64,000 bases of DNA from Clostridia bacterium (GTDB lineage: Bacteria; Bacillota; Clostridia; CAKSNL01; HGM11501). Shown piece after piece: positions 57,989-64,000 of this stretch. The position numbers and the translations under genes were made by a program. The DNA lies in assembly GCA_017411325.1 (NCBI GenBank), contig JAFQQJ010000016.1:1-64000 (forward strand). The letters are read 5' to 3'. The notes below the pieces were generated by a model. It searched no databases. It saw only the letters and a program-made list of their open reading frames with translations, and was not told the DNA's origin. Within the stretch, counting starts at the first letter, position 1. Every line of letters starts with the position of its first letter.

Positions 57989-59221
57989 ATGATGGATAAG
58001 ACAAAAGTTAAAGTAATTTACGAAGAGGTAATGGACAAAATCAAAAATGTGCATATTGCCTGCTTTAAGGATATGGAAAAGCCTCTGTTCTTAATTTCAG
58101 AGCAGTATCCGGGACTCTGGATGGAGCATACATATGATTCTGTGTTCTTTGCAAAAATGGAGCCTTCATATGTTGAGGTGGCAGAAAACGCGATAAATTT
58201 ATTTGTTGACAGACAGAAGGAAAACGGACAGATGCCCTTCACCGTAATGGACGGGAACAAGCGTCCCGGACTTCCGCCCGAAAAAATGGTGGGCTTCGGG
58301 CAGATTCAGGAGTGTGTATCATTTTTAACTCTTGCTCTTGAAGTTTATGAGATGAATAATAACAAGGCGTTTCTTGAAAAGGTGTATAATGCCGGAGTAA
58401 AGTGGAACAAGTGGTTTCGTACTTACAGAATGACCACGGGCAGAGGACTTATCGAAATGTTTGTAGGCTATGACACAGGCCACGACAACAGCGGAAGACT
58501 TACAGGGATGGCGTGCAAGGGAAATAACTCCGTAAACGGCGTTACGCAGACGGCTGACGTACTTCCTCCCGATGACGGAATCACACCCATTCTTGCGGTT
58601 GATATGAACTGCAACTTCTATGCAGATGAAGTTGCCCTTTCAAAAATGGCTGAAATCTTAGGAAAGAAGGAAGAATACGAGGCTTGGGCAAAGTCTGCCG
58701 CAGAGGTAAAGAAAAAGCTCTTCGAGCTTTGCTATGATGAAAAGGATGCCTTTTTCTATGACGTTGACAGAAACGGAAACAAGCGTAAATATAAGTCAAG
58801 CACCATTTTCCATCTTTTCCTTGAAAAGGTGCTTGATAAGGAAGAGGACAAGGATGTAATCGAAAGAATTTATAGGGAACACATTAAAAATCCCGAAGAA
58901 TTCTGGACAAATTATCCCTTCCCGTCAATGGCGATAAACGATCCTTCTGTTGAAGGTCACAAGGACTTTAACTGCTGGGGCTATTACACTCAGGGACTTA
59001 TTGTTCTCAGGTGCTCCCGCTGGATGGATTATTACGGCTGGAGCGGAGACTATGAATATATCTTAAGTAAATGGCTTGAAACCTGGACTGAGCATTATGA
59101 CGAAATTAAAATGGCTCAGGAAATCGACCCCATAACAGGCGTTCCCACAAAGTCATCGGAGTGGTATTCAAGCTGTATGCTTAACTATGTATATGCTGCG
59201 AGAAGACTTGGCCTGGTATAA
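57989..59221 (+). CDS. Six-hairpin glycosidase, MGH1/GH63-like
   Basis: 410 residues, starting at the first of two adjacent ATGs after AAAAGGAGGATAATT. It is an (alpha/alpha)6 barrel protein of the mannosylglycerate-hydrolase-like / GH63-related type, seen in repeated aromatic helices: GLWMEHTYDSVFFAKM, GYDTGHDNSGRLTG, DMNCNFYADEVALSKMAEIL, and PSMAINDPS near the end. In family members acidic residues such as those in YDTGHDNS and a later glutamate act in catalysis. No signal peptide. It probably cleaves an intracellular alpha-linked disaccharide or glycoside. Confidence 0.82.
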   Translation: MMDKTKVKVIYEEVMDKIKNVHIACFKDMEKPLFLISEQYPGLWMEHTYDSVFFAKMEPSYVEVAENAINLFVDRQKENGQMPFTVMDGNKRPGLPPEKMVGFGQIQECVSFLTLALEVYEMNNNKAFLEKVYNAGVKWNKWFRTYRMTTGRGLIEMFVGYDTGHDNSGRLTGMACKGNNSVNGVTQTADVLPPDDGITPILAVDMNCNFYADEVALSKMAEILGKKEEYEAWAKSAAEVKKKLFELCYDEKDAFFYDVDRNGNKRKYKSSTIFHLFLEKVLDKEEDKDVIERIYREHIKNPEEFWTNYPFPSMAINDPSVEGHKDFNCWGYYTQGLIVLRCSRWMDYYGWSGDYEYILSKWLETWTEHYDEIKMAQEIDPITGVPTKSSEWYSSCMLNYVYAARRLGLV

Positions 59222-59273
59222 ATATTTATAAAGCTGTAATGCAGGCAGCTTCAGGCTGCATATGGGAGTGTTT

Positions 59274-60311
59274 ATGGAAATAACTAAAGCTTTTCCCGGA
59301 GGAAATATCAGAATTATAAAAGAAGAAAAGGGCATATACATCCTTGACAATGAGCTTCGAGACAGCACGGAGGACTGGTTTTACTGGGCGTTTGCCGTTG
59401 ACGGTAAAAAGGGAGAAAAGGCAAAATTTTCCTTTCCTGATGTAAGGCTCGGCCCCTTCGGGCCTGCCGTAAGCTATGATTTATTTGAATGGGGCTGGCT
59501 CGGTAAAGACGGTAAAAACACTTTTTCCTACGAATTTAAGGAAGACGGAAGAGTGTATTTTGCCCACAGTATGTTGTATCTTCCCGAAAGGTTTTACGCC
59601 TTCTCTGAGAAGCAGAATCTTGAAATCAAAGAGCTGTGTAAAACAAAAAAAGGAAGAAGTGTTCCTGTTGTGACATTCGGAGACGGGGAGGAAATCATAC
59701 TTCTTACAGCGAGGCACCACGCCTGTGAAAGCACGGGAAGCTATGTGCTTGAAGGGGTGCTTGAGAGGCTGATAAGTAAGAATATACCTGACTTTAAGGT
59801 GATATGTATTCCCTTTGTTGACTTTGACGGAGTAACCGACGGAGATCAGGGAAAGGGAAGAGCGCCACATGATCACAACAGAGACTATGAAACTGACAAA
59901 GCGGCAATTTATCCGGAAACCGAAGCGATAAGAAAAATTGCTGATGGTAAAATCGCTTATGCTTTTGATTTTCATTCGCCCTGGCATATGGGAGGCAGAA
60001 ACGATAAATGCTTCATCGTTGAAAAAAGCCATCTGATAAAGGATAATGCGGAAGCATTTTCGTGTCTGCTTGAGAGAGAAATTTCAGATGACTCCTTTTG
60101 CTATAAAGCGGAAAATAATCTTTCTCCCGATACCGAATGGAATAAAAGCGATACGCCGTGCTTCACGACATATATGATAAACAGAGGAGCGAAAATGGCA
60201 TTTTCGCTGGAAACAGCTTACTTCGGGGAAGAAGGAAATGTGTTTTCGGGAAAAGACGGGGTTGCTTTGGGAAGATGCTTTGCAGAAGCACTTATGAAAT
60301 TTGCCAAATAA
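59274..60311 (+). CDS. M14-family zinc carboxypeptidase-like protein
   Basis: 345 residues from the ATG preceded by GGGAGTG; an in-frame ATG 12 bases upstream lacks a ribosome binding site. An N-terminal beta-domain (about 1-125) is followed by an M14 catalytic domain with the zinc pair in TARHHACESTG (HACE, about 147-150), HDHNRDY (substrate-binding asparagine-arginine), the third zinc histidine in FDFHSPWH (about 238), and the catalytic glutamate in FSLETAYFG. This layout is close to cytosolic-carboxypeptidase-like M14 enzymes that act on side-chain or C-terminal glutamates or on murein peptides. No signal peptide. Last gene of the operon, 52 bp after the glycosidase. Confidence 0.87.
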   Translation: MEITKAFPGGNIRIIKEEKGIYILDNELRDSTEDWFYWAFAVDGKKGEKAKFSFPDVRLGPFGPAVSYDLFEWGWLGKDGKNTFSYEFKEDGRVYFAHSMLYLPERFYAFSEKQNLEIKELCKTKKGRSVPVVTFGDGEEIILLTARHHACESTGSYVLEGVLERLISKNIPDFKVICIPFVDFDGVTDGDQGKGRAPHDHNRDYETDKAAIYPETEAIRKIADGKIAYAFDFHSPWHMGGRNDKCFIVEKSHLIKDNAEAFSCLLEREISDDSFCYKAENNLSPDTEWNKSDTPCFTTYMINRGAKMAFSLETAYFGEEGNVFSGKDGVALGRCFAEALMKFAK

Positions 60312-60342
60312 AAAAACGGTCGCATCAGCGACCGTTTTTTAT
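60310..60342. terminator. Bidirectional terminator between M14 gene and pflB
   Basis: Stem AAAACGGTCGC/GCGACCGTTTT with loop ATCA and A/T runs on both sides. Confidence 0.93.
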
Positions 60343-62571
60343 TTATACTGCATCGTGGAAGGTTCTGCTTATTACTTCAAGCTGCTGCTCCTTCGATAAT
60401 CTGTGGAAGTTTACGGCATAGCCTGAAACTCTTATTGTAAGCATAGGATATTTTTCGGGATGCTCATAGGCTTCCATCAATGTTTCTCTGTTCAATACAT
60501 TTACATTAAGATGCTGAGCACTCTGACAGAAATATCCGTCTAAAATATTCACAAGGTTTGTGATTCTGGAGCTTAAATCCTTTCCGAGAGCCTCGGGAAC
60601 GATGGAGAAGGTATTTGATACACCGTCCTGACACACATCTCTGTAGGGGATTTTTGCGACGGAGGAAAGTGAAGCAAGGGCTCCTGATATATCTCTTCCG
60701 TGCATAGGGTTAGCACCGGGAGCCAGAGGCTCTCCCGCCTTACGTCCGTCGGGTGTGCTTCCTGTTTTCTTTCCGTACATTACGTTGCTTGTGATGGTAA
60801 GAACGGAAAGTGTATGTTTCGCATCTCTGTAAAGCCTGTGCTTTTTAAGCTCGTGGATGAAACGTGTTACGATGTGAACACCGATTGAGTCAACATCATC
60901 GTCATTGTTTCCGTATTTGGGGAAGTCTCCCGTGATTTCAAAGTCAACTGCAATGCCGTTTTCATTTCTTATGGGATGTACCTTTGCAAACTTTATGGCA
61001 GACAAGCTGTCTGTTGCAACGGAAAGACCTGCCACACCGAAGGCCATAAGTCTTTCGGGATCGGTATCGTGAAGGGCAAGCTGACTTGCTTCATAAGCAT
61101 ATTTATCGTGCATATAGTGAATAATATTGTTTGCATTTACATAAAGCTTTGCGACTTCCTTAAGAACCTTTTTGTAGTTTACCCATACTGATTCAAAGGA
61201 TAAGTATTCATCGGTTATGGGTTCAATGCCGGGAACAACCAGAGCCCCGGTTTTTTCGTCAACACCGCCGTTTATAGCATATAAAAGGCTCTTTGCAAGG
61301 TTGCATCTTGCGCCGAAGAACTGCATCTGCTTGCCCATACGCATTGCAGATACGCAGCATGCTATGGCATAGTCGTCACCGTAGATGGGACGCATTACAT
61401 CATCGTTTTCGTACTGAATGGAGTCTGTCTTTATTGAAATTTCCGCACAGTATTTCTTGAAGTTTTCGGGAAGATGCTCATCCCATAAAACCGTAAGGTT
61501 AGGCTCGGGAGAAGAACCTAAGTTTATGAGCGTGTGAAGATAACGGAAAGAGTTTTTGGTTACTAAGCTCTGACCGTTTATTCCGAGGCCTCCGACAGAT
61601 TCTGTTACCCAGGTGGGATCTCCGCCGAAAAGCTCGTTATAGTCGGGGGTACGAAGGTGTCTTACAAGACGGAGCTTTATAATAAGCTGGTCAACCAATT
61701 CCTGTGCTTCCTCCTCCGTGATTATTCCGGCCTCCAGATCTCTTTCTATATAAATGTCAAGGAAGGTGGAGGTTCTTCCGAGGGAGGTTGCGGCACCGTT
61801 GTTTTCTTTTATGCCGGCAAGGTATGCCATATAAAGGGACTGGACAGCATCCTTTGCGGATACAGCGGCGTTTTTAATGTCAACGCCATAGCTTTCAGCC
61901 ATCTTTTCCATATCGGAAAGCGCTTTTATCTGCATTGCGATTTCTTCACGGAGTCTTATTGTGTGATCGTTCATTTCTCCGTCAAGCTCCAAAAGCTCTT
62001 TTTTCTTTTCTTCAATAAGTCTTGCTGTGCCGTAAAGAGCAACACGACGATAGTCGCCTATAATTCTTCCTCTGCCGTAAGCATCGGGAAGACCTGTTAT
62101 TAATCCTGCATGGCGTGCAACTCTTACAGATTCGGGATATGCATCAAAAACGCCCTGATTGTGGGTTTTTCTGTACTCGGAAAAATGCTCGTGTATTTTC
62201 TCATCCATTTCGTATCCGTAGGCAGCCAGGCTCTTTTCAACCATGCGCATACCGCCGTAGGGGTTTATCATACGCTTTAAGGGAGCATCTGTCTGAAGAC
62301 CGACAATAACTTCGTTTTCCTTATCTATATAGCCGGGCTCAAAGTTGCATATGCCTGAAATTCTTTCGGTATCAACGTCTAAAACACCGCCGTTTTCAAG
62401 CTCTTTGGCCAGAAGCTCAACGCATTTTGCCCACACCTTTCTGGTTTTTCCGGTGGGTGCGGCAAGGAATGAGGAGTCGCCTGTATATTCCGTATAATTT
62501 CTCTGTATGAAATCGCGCACGTCAATTTCGCGTTCCCATCTTCCGCCTTTAAATAATTTTCTTTCTGCCAT
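60343..62571 (-). CDS. pflB: Formate C-acetyltransferase (pyruvate formate-lyase)
   Basis: 742 residues from the ATG after TAAGGAGGTAGTTGCC; an in-frame extension runs back through pflA and is not used. PFL splits pyruvate and CoA to acetyl-CoA and formate in anaerobic metabolism. The adjacent active-site cysteines lie in [13 protein letters not shown] (about 405), and the glycyl-radical loop [13 protein letters not shown] at about 711-723 near the C-terminus. [15 protein letters not shown] and [14 protein letters not shown] are true PFL motifs, distinguishing it from glycerol dehydratase-like relatives. It lies 13 bp after pflA in the same transcript. Confidence 0.98.
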   Translation of the reverse strand: MAERKLFKGGRWEREIDVRDFIQRNYTEYTGDSSFLAAPTGKTRKVWAKCVELLAKELENGGVLDVDTERISGICNFEPGYIDKENEVIVGLQTDAPLKRMINPYGGMRMVEKSLAAYGYEMDEKIHEHFSEYRKTHNQGVFDAYPESVRVARHAGLITGLPDAYGRGRIIGDYRRVALYGTARLIEEKKKELLELDGEMNDHTIRLREEIAMQIKALSDMEKMAESYGVDIKNAAVSAKDAVQSLYMAYLAGIKENNGAATSLGRTSTFLDIYIERDLEAGIITEEEAQELVDQLIIKLRLVRHLRTPDYNELFGGDPTWVTESVGGLGINGQSLVTKNSFRYLHTLINLGSSPEPNLTVLWDEHLPENFKKYCAEISIKTDSIQYENDDVMRPIYGDDYAIACCVSAMRMGKQMQFFGARCNLAKSLLYAINGGVDEKTGALVVPGIEPITDEYLSFESVWVNYKKVLKEVAKLYVNANNIIHYMHDKYAYEASQLALHDTDPERLMAFGVAGLSVATDSLSAIKFAKVHPIRNENGIAVDFEITGDFPKYGNNDDDVDSIGVHIVTRFIHELKKHRLYRDAKHTLSVLTITSNVMYGKKTGSTPDGRKAGEPLAPGANPMHGRDISGALASLSSVAKIPYRDVCQDGVSNTFSIVPEALGKDLSSRITNLVNILDGYFCQSAQHLNVNVLNRETLMEAYEHPEKYPMLTIRVSGYAVNFHRLSKEQQLEVISRTFHDAV

Positions 62572-62584
62572 GGCAACTACCTCC

Positions 62585-63301
62585 TTATATGGTCGCAAAA
62601 TGCTTTTCATAAAGCATACTGCATTTATCTTTATCCATTGCGGGAATATCTTCCATAGGAATTTTGATTCCCATATTTTTATATTTATGCTGCCCCAAAA
62701 GATGATAGGGCAAAAGCTCAACACCCTTTGCTGAGGGGATATTTTCTTTTATGTATTCTTTTAAGGAAAGCATATATTCATCATTGTCATTGTATCCCGG
62801 AATTACAACCTGACGGACTATGGTTTTTGTCATAGCTTTCTTTAATGCCTTCTGAAACTCTTCGGTTTCTTTAATGTCTCTTCCGCAAAGCTCTTTATAC
62901 AGCTTTTTATCAATTGCCTTTACATCATATAAAACCAGATCGGTGAGGGAGAGAATCTCTTCATATCCTCCGGTTCCGACTCCGGCTGTATCAAGACAGG
63001 TATGAATATCTGCTTCTTTAAGTTTCTTGAATAAATCGATTAAAAAATCCTTCTGAAGGAGGGGCTCCCCGCCTGAAGCGGTAACTCCGCCTCCGCTTTT
63101 GTCAAAATAGGGTTTAAGCTTTATAAGCTTTTTGGAAAGTGATTCGGAATCAACCTCTGTCCCTGCATTTTTTTCCCAGCTTTCGGGATTATGGCAGAAG
63201 CGGCAACGAAGTAAGCATCCCTGAAAGAAAACCACGGCACGGATACCCGGGCCGTCAACAAGCCCCATTGATTCCATAGAATGTATTTTTCCCTTTACCA
63301 T
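62585..63301 (-). CDS. pflA: Pyruvate formate-lyase activating enzyme
   Basis: 238 residues. The radical-SAM cluster CLLRCRFC (cysteines 29, 33, 36) follows the family entry [15 protein letters not shown]. The enzyme makes the glycyl radical on PFL with SAM. The ATG at 63301 follows AAAGGACGGTCTTA; longer in-frame starts lie in the riboswitch. In contrast to E. coli, pflA precedes pflB here, so the riboswitch upstream controls both. Confidence 0.97.
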   Translation of the reverse strand: MVKGKIHSMESMGLVDGPGIRAVVFFQGCLLRCRFCHNPESWEKNAGTEVDSESLSKKLIKLKPYFDKSGGGVTASGGEPLLQKDFLIDLFKKLKEADIHTCLDTAGVGTGGYEEILSLTDLVLYDVKAIDKKLYKELCGRDIKETEEFQKALKKAMTKTIVRQVVIPGYNDNDEYMLSLKEYIKENIPSAKGVELLPYHLLGQHKYKNMGIKIPMEDIPAMDKDKCSMLYEKHFATI

Positions 63302-63325
63302 TAAGACCGTCCTTTCTTTTAAATT

Positions 63326-63357
63326 TTCCGGTTTTCTGCATAAAAAATGCAGGCCGG
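63326..63357 (-). promoter_or_regulatory. Expression-platform hairpin between riboswitch and pflA
   Basis: On the minus strand CCGG, then CTGCAT, loop of T, ATGCAG, AAAA, CCGG: an inner 6-bp stem with an outer CCGG pair. No T-run follows it; the six T of the loop could instead serve as tract of an alternative upstream hairpin. The switching mechanism is not resolved. Confidence 0.5.
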
Positions 63358-63360
63358 AGG

Positions 63361-63436
63361 ACATATGTTGTGCCCAGACGGTCGGCAAATAAAGTCATAC
63401 TCCCCGTGGTTACTCCACTTCCGTCAGTTATATGAC
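63361..63436 (-). promoter_or_regulatory. ZTP riboswitch (pfl motif) aptamer
   Basis: Read on the minus strand, the leader contains ACTGACGG, a small hairpin GTGG-AGTAA-CCAC followed by GGGGAGTATG, and then GCCGACCGTCTGGGCAC, which is the conserved 3' part (CCG..CTGGGCA) of the ZTP aptamer. Outer CATAT/ATATG arms close it. The class was first described as pfl RNA motif and senses ZMP/ZTP, the AICAR-derived signal of low 10-formyl-tetrahydrofolate. Control of pflA-pflB links formate production to folate one-carbon demand. Confidence 0.9.
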
Positions 63437-63442
63437 ATTCAT

Positions 63443-63471
63443 ATTATATACGACAAAAATCGATTTGTCAA
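63443..63471 (-). promoter_or_regulatory. Sigma-A promoter of pflA-pflB
   Basis: Minus strand TTGACA (63466-63471), 17 bp, TATAAT (63443-63448), exact consensus, ending a few bases before the ZTP aptamer. Confidence 0.88.
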
Positions 63472-63497
63472 TACATATTGTATGGTTTTTAAAAAAT

Positions 63498-63517
63498 AAA
63501 TACTATATATAGTATTT
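63498..63517. promoter_or_regulatory. 20-bp perfect palindrome upstream of the pfl promoter
   Basis: AAATACTATA followed by its exact complement TATAGTATTT, centred about 38 bp upstream of the -35 box. It could be a regulator site for anaerobic control. It does not match the Rex or CRP/FNR consensus I know. Confidence 0.5.
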
Positions 63518-63523
63518 TTGCAT

Positions 63524-63557
63524 AAAAATAAGGCACTTTAAACAAAGCGCCTTATTC
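63524..63557 (-). terminator. Terminator of the methyltransferase gene
   Basis: On the minus strand AATAAGGCGCTTTG/TTTAAAGTGCCTTATT (one G-T mismatch) followed by TTTATG; 16-50 bp after the stop codon at 63573. Confidence 0.8.
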
Positions 63558-63572
63558 TGAAGCCTTTGGTGA

Positions 63573-64000
63573 TTAATCCTCCTGCCATCTTCCGTATATA
63601 CCGCAGGGAAGAATGATGGGGGAGTTTTTAACGGGAAGTCCGACTTCTCCCGAGGAGATTGTGCCCTTGTACTTAGAACCAACGGTTATATGAAGTATAT
63701 TTTCAAGAACCGTGGGGGCAAGACCTGTTGTGTAGGAGTTGATGAGGAAAAAGAGCGGCTTGTCTGAAAGTACCTTTGCACAGAGGGCAACTAAGTCAAA
63801 TAAGTTTTCTTCCAGGCTCCACACTTCTTTTCCCGCACCTCGGCCGTAGGAAGGGGGATCCATAACGATGGCGTCGTATGTGTTTCCGCGCCTTATCTCA
63901 CGCTCAACAAACTTTCTTACATCGTCGATAATAAATCTCATGGGACGGTCGGAAAGTCCTGACAGGGCTACATTTTCCTTTGCCCAGGAAGTCATTCCCC
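63573..64000 (-). CDS. Class I SAM-dependent methyltransferase, C-terminal part (RlmI-like)
   Basis: At least 142 residues; the N-terminus lies beyond the right edge of the window, and the ATG near 63995 has no ribosome binding site. The visible part starts within the Rossmann fold (GMTSWAKENVALSGL, IDDVRKFVEREI) and has the motif IV VMDPPSYGRG, then FLINSYTTGLAP. This combination is typical of the SAM-dependent rRNA methyltransferase / RlmI-K like family (PF10672 type), with aspartate-proline-proline for target-base binding. Which RNA base is modified cannot be said. Confidence 0.85.
   Translation of the reverse strand, partial: GMTSWAKENVALSGLSDRPMRFIIDDVRKFVEREIRRGNTYDAIVMDPPSYGRGAGKEVWSLEENLFDLVALCAKVLSDKPLFFLINSYTTGLAPTVLENILHITVGSKYKGTISSGEVGLPVKNSPIILPCGIYGRWQED

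Noticed and set aside
59240-59262. Short hairpin GCAGC/GCTGC before the M14 gene as terminator
   Set aside because: No T-run follows and the downstream gene has no visible promoter; it is more likely a minor mRNA structure.

Overview
The window reads as chromosome of an anaerobic, endospore-forming member of the Firmicutes, class Clostridia. The evidence is a complete spoIIIA operon followed by spoIIR, a spoVM-like 23-residue gene, pyruvate formate-lyase with its activase, a T-box leader, a ZTP (pfl-type) riboswitch, strong AGGAGG ribosome binding sites, frequent TTG starts, and many sigma-A promoters of the form TTGACA-17 bp-TATAAT. Several large secreted proteins carry carbohydrate-binding or glycosidase domains together with copper-amine-oxidase-N-like (stalk) domains, which suggests a plant- or host-polysaccharide environment such as gut or rumen. 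The genus cannot be fixed from the sequence alone.

Layout. 1-206: right end of an IS3-family insertion sequence. 228-1046: conserved clostridial protein of unknown function. 1136-3744: promoter, T-box leader and an XRE-cupin-acyl-CoA ligase fusion. 3834-4068: two very small genes, the second spoVM-like. 4197-9312: spoIIIAA-AH and spoIIR, the latter behind a good sigma-F promoter. 9412-14395: cysE, cysS, mrnC, glyA and rarA (cysteine supply, tRNA charging, 23S rRNA maturation, one-carbon metabolism, replication repair). 14561-17705: yabM-like flippase, mazG, hup and rqcP, resembling the order of the Bacillus yabM-yabN-yabO region. 17785-24330: three secreted stalk-domain proteins (GLUG repeats, discoidin repeats, GH99/WbsX-like), the last two forming a minus-strand operon divergent from an AraC regulator. 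25292-29969: MATE exporter, a 443-bp gap with clustered DnaA-box-like sites, GH28 polygalacturonase-like enzyme, EEP-family hydrolase and a zinc-ribbon membrane protein. 30017-32825: trkA-trkH potassium uptake.

33034-41531: a YerC/TrpR-like regulator and the full histidine pathway (hisZ-G-D-C-B-H-A-F-IE-J), ten structural genes with touching or overlapping ends. A palindrome over the -10 box of the promoter suggests autoregulation. 41624-46911: secreted GH26-like enzyme, second PHP hydrolase, NSS transporter and azlCD. 47015-53398: a 1964-residue RHS/WapA-type surface protein with an internal Kelch-like propeller and a short C-terminal toxin-like tip, immediately followed by a probable immunity gene. 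53562-60311: a compact operon of YcxB-like protein, VUT transporter, SDR, M20 peptidase, CapA-like phosphoesterase, six-hairpin glycosidase and M14 peptidase; its joint function is not known to me. 60343-63301: pflA-pflB on the minus strand behind a ZTP riboswitch. 63573-64000: partial SAM-dependent methyltransferase.

Most noteworthy: (i) a T-box, best read as isoleucine-type, controlling an acyl-CoA ligase, which would make sense if the enzyme activates branched-chain acids for reductive amino-acid synthesis; (ii) the RHS toxin/immunity pair; (iii) the 53.5-60.3 kb operon; (iv) a symmetrical operator-promoter between the GH28 and EEP genes.
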